Shown piece by piece: positions 6,186-9,478 of a DNA stretch of 9,478 nt. Position numbers and translations under genes: made by a program. How positions within the stretch are numbered: position 1 is the first letter of the stretch; each line of letters starts with the position of its first letter. The notes beneath the pieces are model-generated. The model had not been told where the DNA came from and made no database searches. It saw only the letters and a list, made by a program, of their open reading frames with translations. Source of the DNA: QAMX01 sp964515055 (GTDB lineage Bacteria > Bacillota > Clostridia > Oscillospirales > QAMX01); contig CAZEUG010000040.1 in NCBI GenBank assembly GCA_964515055.1, positions 1 through 9,478 of the forward strand, given 5' to 3'.

Positions 6186-7376
6186 TCACCCTTCCCGCGC
6201 AGCGTCGTTCGACGCGCGCTTTTCTTCTCCCTGCAACTTCTGCCAGTGCATCCGCGTCATCACATTTGTATGTCCGACGCGCACCTCATTCATCAGCGGA
6301 ACCGGAACCTCCCGGCAGGTATGGTGCGGTTCAAACCCCAGCTTTTCCTGTACCCGTTTGGACTTCGTATTCCCGTCATAATACCCGCACCAGACGCTCG
6401 TCATGCCAAGCGTCTCAAACGCACGGCGAAGCATGGCCTCTGCCGCTTCGGGCATATAGCCTCTGCCCCAGAAGGGCTGGCCAAGCCAGTATCCCAGTTC
6501 GCATTCATCGTCCCGCTCGGTCATATCCGTGTGGCCGTTCAGCCGAAGCTCGATGCAGCCAATCGCCTTGCCCACGCCTCTTTCGCAGATGGCGTAGCAT
6601 TCCGCGCCGTTCAGGACATTTTGAATGGTGGAACGGCTCTCCTCGACGGATGTATGCGGTGGCCAACCCGCAATGGGGCCGATGGCCGGATTCTTTGCAA
6701 ATTCGTACAAGCTCTCCGCGTCTGATGTCCGCCACGGTCTGAGCATGAGCCGTTCCGTCCGTAGCACCGACGTTCGCGCCGACGTCACCCAGCGATCGAG
6801 AACATCCATCTGCTCCGGCGTGTGAAACCAGTGCTCGCCCGTTTCCATCACCGTCAGGCTCGCGTCGTGTGCATCGGCAAAGGCTGTGACGGTTGCCCGG
6901 TCGGTCAGCGAATCCCGTCCGCCGTACAGAATATGCGTCGGCACCTTCCAGCACACAGGGTGGCTGCGGACATCGGTCAGATATGCCCACGACAGCGTTT
7001 CGCCAGGCTCCGTCTCGATCGTTCCCCGCTCGCGCAGCTCGTCCTCGCTCACATGGGCTCCATGCATCATCTGGACGATCAGCCTTTCCATATCCACAAC
7101 GGGTGAAATAAAATACGCCTCTTCCACCTTTTCCTGCGGCAATGCGCACATGGCGAAATACGCGCCGATGCTGTTGGCGATCAGCATCACGCGGTCATAG
7201 CCCGCTACAATCGCCTGAAATACCGCCGGGAATTCCGCTTTCGCGTCCCACGGCGTGTCGGCGTGATAGGTCATCCCAACCACATCGCAGTTGGGAAACA
7301 GCGGCCGGTAGTGTTCGGCTTCCTCGGCTGTGCCGCCCTTGCCATGAAGATAGACAAGCACAGTGTCCTGCTTCAT
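6186..7376 (-). CDS. Alpha/beta hydrolase fused to GNAT N-acetyltransferase
   Basis: The 396-residue protein has two enzyme domains. Residues 1-199 form a small alpha/beta hydrolase: 'YLHGKGG' (9-15, oxyanion-hole type), nucleophile elbow 'IANSIGAY' with Ser69, aspartate in 'LYGGRDSLTD' (D155), and histidine in 'TGEHWFH' (H182). Residues about 202-380 form a RimJ/RimL-type acetyltransferase: 'RTERLMLRPWRTSDAESLY', 'ELGYWLGQPFWGRGYMPEAA' with acetyl-CoA binding Q300-x-x-x-G304-R-G306, and 'NTKSKRVQEKLGF'. Both active sites look intact. No signal peptide is seen, so it is cytoplasmic. ATG 7376 is preceded by AAAGGAG 11 bases upstream and lies 3 bases after the deaminase stop, which suggests translational coupling. 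Last gene of the operon. Substrates are unknown. Confidence 0.9.
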   Translation of the reverse strand: MKQDTVLVYLHGKGGTAEEAEHYRPLFPNCDVVGMTYHADTPWDAKAEFPAVFQAIVAGYDRVMLIANSIGAYFAMCALPQEKVEEAYFISPVVDMERLIVQMMHGAHVSEDELRERGTIETEPGETLSWAYLTDVRSHPVCWKVPTHILYGGRDSLTDRATVTAFADAHDASLTVMETGEHWFHTPEQMDVLDRWVTSARTSVLRTERLMLRPWRTSDAESLYEFAKNPAIGPIAGWPPHTSVEESRSTIQNVLNGAECYAICERGVGKAIGCIELRLNGHTDMTERDDECELGYWLGQPFWGRGYMPEAAEAMLRRAFETLGMTSVWCGYYDGNTKSKRVQEKLGFEPHHTCREVPVPLMNEVRVGHTNVMTRMHWQKLQGEEKRASNDAAREG

Positions 7377-7379
7377 CGT

Positions 7380-7820
7380 TCAAACCGCTCCTTTCGTTTG
7401 CGCTTCGGAACTCGAACCGGTTGACGCTGCAAACCGCTCTGTCCCCCACCAGTCCGGAATCAATTCCTTCAGCCGAATCGTTTTCTGCGTTTCCAGGTCG
7501 AGCAGAATTTCGATGTTGCCGCTGTCTGCATCCAGCTGCATCATCAACTCCCGGCACGCGCCGCAGGGCGTACCAACTCGTCCGTCCGGCATAACGGCAA
7601 CCAGCTGAGCAATCTGGCTTTCGCCGTGCGTGATCATATTGGCAATCGCGTTTCTCTCCGCGCACATTCCAAGGGCGGACGCTGTATCCATGCAGACGCC
7701 GACATAGAGATTGCCAGCCTTTGTCCGGATGGCCGCAGCAACGCCGCCAGCCTCGATGAACGGTGAAATTGTTCGGCTGTTTTGCACCTGACGTGCGGCG
7801 CGGTACAATTCATTCCACAT
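7380..7820 (-). CDS. Cytidine deaminase-fold protein (CDA / blasticidin-S deaminase type)
   Basis: This is a zinc-dependent deaminase of the cytidine deaminase superfamily. Using the ATG at 7820 ('MWNELYRAARQV') the protein has 146 residues, with CAE at 53-55 (Cys ligand and catalytic Glu) and PCGAC at 85-89 (two Cys ligands). The three-cysteine pattern fits tetrameric CDA and blasticidin-S deaminase relatives. The in-frame ATG at 7874 would add 18 residues but has poor ribosome-binding sequence; GAGG lies 9 bases before 7820, and family members start near this point. The remaining motif 'GGVAAAIRTKAGNLYVGVCMDTAS' region matches the family. It may deaminate cytidine for salvage or a nucleoside antibiotic. 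It lies between a GNAT gene and the hydrolase-GNAT fusion in one operon. Confidence 0.9.
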   Translation of the reverse strand: MWNELYRAARQVQNSRTISPFIEAGGVAAAIRTKAGNLYVGVCMDTASALGMCAERNAIANMITHGESQIAQLVAVMPDGRVGTPCGACRELMMQLDADSGNIEILLDLETQKTIRLKELIPDWWGTERFAASTGSSSEAQTKGAV

Positions 7821-7892
7821 GATTTCGAACCTCGATTCAAGTTTTCTGTTGGATTTCACCGGTTTTCCCGTCATTTGATCACCGGATGCGTT

Positions 7893-8357
7893 TTACCGAT
7901 GCAGATACATTCTGGACAGCTCGGTTTCTCCGTCGCCCTGCACCATGCAGAGGAATTCCCAGCCATAGCGTTCGTAAAAGCCGGTATGGTCTGTGAGCAG
8001 GTAGACCGGGGAAATCCCGCTGCGGCGCAAATCCTCGACGGCCAGCTTCAGCAGCCGTCCCGCGATGCCCCGGCAGCGGCAGTCCGGCTCGGTATACACC
8101 GCGCAGATATTCGGCGTCAGGTCTTTTCGGTTGTGAAAATCGTTTGCAATGACGCCCAGGCCGCCGACAATTCGACTGCCGTCCAGGCAGAGATACCAGC
8201 CGTACTCGGTTTGACCGCGCAAATAATCGTCCATGCATTCCAGATAGGCGGTCATCGGCACGCCCCATTTCTGATGAAACCACAGGGCGGCCTGCTCCTT
8301 CAGCTCCGGCCGCTGTCTCAGCGTGAGATCGGTCATCTGGCTGTTTGTTCGTTCCAT
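7893..8357 (-). CDS. GNAT family N-acetyltransferase
   Basis: The 154-residue protein is a single-domain GNAT enzyme that transfers acetyl from acetyl-CoA to an amine. The acetyl-CoA loop reads 'RCRGIAGRLLKLAVEDL' (R94-x-x-G97-x-A99) and is followed by 'VYLLTDHTGFYERYGWEF', with Tyr128 in the usual general-acid position. The N-terminal part ('LTLRQRPELKEQAALWFHQKWGVP') resembles small clostridial GNATs. ATG 8357 has AAGGGGA 9 bases upstream; the internal ATG at 8336 lacks one. It lies 42 bases after the small membrane gene, and the deaminase start (7820) is 72 bases after its stop. Acceptor substrate unknown. Confidence 0.9.
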   Translation of the reverse strand: MERTNSQMTDLTLRQRPELKEQAALWFHQKWGVPMTAYLECMDDYLRGQTEYGWYLCLDGSRIVGGLGVIANDFHNRKDLTPNICAVYTEPDCRCRGIAGRLLKLAVEDLRRSGISPVYLLTDHTGFYERYGWEFLCMVQGDGETELSRMYLHR

Positions 8358-8399
8358 TTTCGTTTTCCCCTTCGGTTGACATTTTCCGGATTCCCCGGC

Positions 8400-8567
8400 T
8401 CATCTGTGCCAGTTCCGGAAGCAAAGCGCCGCCATCAGGCAGCCAAATGCGCCGACCCACACCAGCGCCGCATACGCCCACTGCCGTGTCAAGCCGAAGA
8501 TGCCGCCGGAGAGCAGCATCAGCACCCCGGCGGTGAACAACAGTCGAATCGCTGTCTCCCTGTCCAT
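8400..8567 (-). CDS. Small 55-residue membrane protein, first gene of the operon
   Basis: ATG at 8565-8567 is preceded by GGAGG (8575-8579) with 7-base spacing, and the frame ends in TGA at 8400-8402. The protein begins 'MDRETAIRLLFTAGVLML' and ends 'CFRNWHR'. Two hydrophobic segments, about residues 8-25 and 30-50, indicate a two-helix membrane hairpin. It follows a consensus promoter and precedes the GNAT gene. A competing frame using the ATG at 8574 gives arginine-rich, low-complexity protein and overlaps the GNAT gene, so I reject it. No family was recognised; a short efflux component or just an orphan membrane peptide are both possible. Confidence 0.7.
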   Translation of the reverse strand: MDRETAIRLLFTAGVLMLLSGGIFGLTRQWAYAALVWVGAFGCLMAALCFRNWHR

Positions 8568-8613
8568 TTTTCATCCTCCATTTGCAAGATACACGTTCTG
8601 CAACGTTGATTCT

Positions 8614-8641
8614 ATTATACTCATTTTCGAAGGAATGTCAA
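8614..8641 (-). promoter_or_regulatory. Consensus sigma-A promoter of the deaminase/GNAT/hydrolase operon
   Basis: On the minus strand, TTGACA (8636-8641) and TATAAT (8614-8619) are both perfect, with a 16-bp spacer. It lies about 47 bases before the start at 8567. No dyad around the -10 was seen, suggesting constitutive high expression of the four genes downstream. Confidence 0.85.
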
Positions 8642-8653
8642 TGGGCGTCGGCA

Positions 8654-8691
8654 AAAAACGGCGGGAGGAATGCGCTGTTTCGGCCGTTTTT
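8654..8691 (-). terminator. Probable terminator of the SIMPL gene (may act both ways)
   Basis: AAAAACGGC (8654-8662) pairs perfectly with GCCGTTTTT (8683-8691) around a 20-nt loop. On the minus strand the stem ends in a run of six T, as needed to end transcription from the gene stopping at 8815. The loop is longer than usual, which lowers confidence. The consensus promoter of the next operon begins 13 bases further on. Confidence 0.55.
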
Positions 8692-8726
8692 CCGAAGATC
8701 CCATTCCCTTTGTTCTGCCGTTTTGG

Positions 8727-8760
8727 CCTTGATGTGTCCGGTCAGTCACATCAGGCTTTT
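8727..8760 (+). other. Hairpin between SIMPL gene and terminator
   Basis: GCCTTGATGTG (8727-8736 with one bulged T) pairs with CACATCAGGC (8747-8756) and is followed by TTTT on the plus strand. It has terminator shape only in the plus direction, yet no plus-strand gene precedes it here. It may be a chance or decayed hairpin. The rest of the 8692-8814 spacer shows nothing clear. Confidence 0.3.
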
Positions 8761-8814
8761 CGTTCCACCTGCTGTCCCGTGTTGATCGACAACCGCGTTC
8801 CGTCTCCGTGACCG

Positions 8815-9474
8815 TTATTCGATTTCCCATGTAAAGGCAACCGTGTCGGTCACGTCAATCTCTTCGGGCTCAATCTCGGGCGCCATGCACTTGTCTGCCA
8901 TCATCATCGGCTGAATTTCCTCATCCACCACATAGGTTGTCCGGGACAGAAGATTGATTTCGCCCCAGTTGTAATCGATATTCGTGAGTGTGCCCAATTG
9001 GCAGCCGGATGCACGGCAAAGAATCTCTGCCTTGGCTCTTGCGTTTTCCGCGGCGGAAACGAGCAGTTCCTCGCGAACCTTTGCTGGATTTTTGATCGTA
9101 AACGCAATGCTGATTTCGGGGTTTGCTCCGCTTTGGGCAATGTTTGAGATGACCCTGGCCAGCTGTTTACTGTCAAAATCGAAGGACAGCTTGAGCCGAT
9201 ACACACAGGCATATCCTGCAAACTCTCTGTTATGGTTGCCTTGACGATCCCTGACGCTCTCGTATCGAGTATCCACATGGAAGCTCGTGGTTTTCAGGTC
9301 TTCCTTGCTGTACCCGGAACGGACAGCCGCATCCTGTAATTTTTTGATGCGTTCAGCACCATCCTGCATCGCTTTGTCGTAGTCCTTTCGGATAGACTCG
9401 ATGGTCATTGAAATCGTGATATCATCCGGTTTTGCAGAGACATTTCCCACGCCTCGAACGGTAATTGTCCTCAT
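8815..9474 (-). CDS. SIMPL domain-containing (DUF541) protein, cytosolic form
   Basis: The 219-residue protein matches the SIMPL/DUF541 family along its length. 'MRTITVRGVGNVSAKPDDITISM' is the family's N-terminal signature, followed by 'SGYSKEDLKTTSFHVDTRYE' and 'FAGYACVYRLKLSFDFDSKQL', then 'ARAKAEILCRASG'. Many homologs are periplasmic or surface proteins with a signal peptide; this one has none, as in several clostridial members. The family's biochemical function is poorly known. ATG at 9472-9474 fits the family start, but its ribosome binding site and promoter lie beyond the window edge, so the start is not fully verified. It is probably transcribed apart from the next operon, which has its own promoter. 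Confidence 0.88.
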   Translation of the reverse strand: MRTITVRGVGNVSAKPDDITISMTIESIRKDYDKAMQDGAERIKKLQDAAVRSGYSKEDLKTTSFHVDTRYESVRDRQGNHNREFAGYACVYRLKLSFDFDSKQLARVISNIAQSGANPEISIAFTIKNPAKVREELLVSAAENARAKAEILCRASGCQLGTLTNIDYNWGEINLLSRTTYVVDEEIQPMMMADKCMAPEIEPEEIDVTDTVAFTWEIE

Positions 9475-9478
9475 CGCT

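Noticed and set aside
7879..8574. 231-residue minus-strand frame starting at ATG 8574
   Set aside because: Overlaps the GNAT gene in another frame and has low-complexity Arg/Gly-rich sequence; the 55-residue frame and the GNAT frame explain the region better.
7782..8609. 275-residue plus-strand open frame
   Set aside because: Antisense to the GNAT and small membrane genes; no family motif.
1..9478. CRISPR array, rRNA, complete insertion sequence
   Set aside because: No regularly spaced repeats, rRNA-like sequence or transposase gene was seen on either strand.

Overview
The window looks like chromosome from a gut-type anaerobic Firmicute of the Clostridia (Oscillospiraceae/Ruminococcaceae-like). 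This rests on moderately high GC, GGAGG ribosome binding sites, near-consensus housekeeping promoters, lipoproteins carrying a tryptophan-rich 'GDWYGWW' segment, and hairpin-bearing intergenic repeats of a kind common in that group. The taxonomic call is an inference from sequence style, not from a marker gene.

Left part (1-620) is a mobile-element scar. It holds the 3' half of a tRNA-Ser(CGA) with no 5' half, an intrinsic terminator, and the C-terminal catalytic remnant of a tyrosine integrase on the minus strand whose stop codon lies inside that terminator. A 13-bp direct repeat flanks the tRNA-like core, and a nested inverted repeat lies at 492-563. Together these resemble a phage or integrative-element attachment region.

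The interval 621-1795 is a short plus-strand operon. Its first gene is an MGMT-like (alkyltransferase-like) domain without the acceptor cysteine, fused to a DUF4298-like domain. The second is an unrecognised gene broken by a one-base frameshift. A strong hairpin at 1833-1868 separates it from the minus-strand genes.

Everything from 1913 rightwards is on the minus strand. It contains: a monocistronic GH10 endo-xylanase-like gene with a good promoter and an operator-like dyad; a three-gene set, lipoprotein / small membrane protein / lipoprotein (5871 to 3391); a 314-bp gap with a weak promoter and two hairpin repeats; and a four-gene operon (8567 to 6186) under a consensus TTGACA-16-TATAAT promoter. 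That operon encodes a 55-residue membrane protein, a GNAT acetyltransferase, a cytidine/blasticidin-S-type deaminase and an alpha/beta-hydrolase-GNAT fusion. A cytosolic SIMPL-domain gene occupies the right edge.

The best candidates for something new are the deaminase/acetyltransferase/hydrolase operon, whose gene content would suit modification of nucleoside-like or amine-bearing toxins; the MGMT-like/DUF4298 fusion beside an attachment site; and the unusual tRNA half-gene junction. No complete, proven novel system can be claimed from sequence alone.
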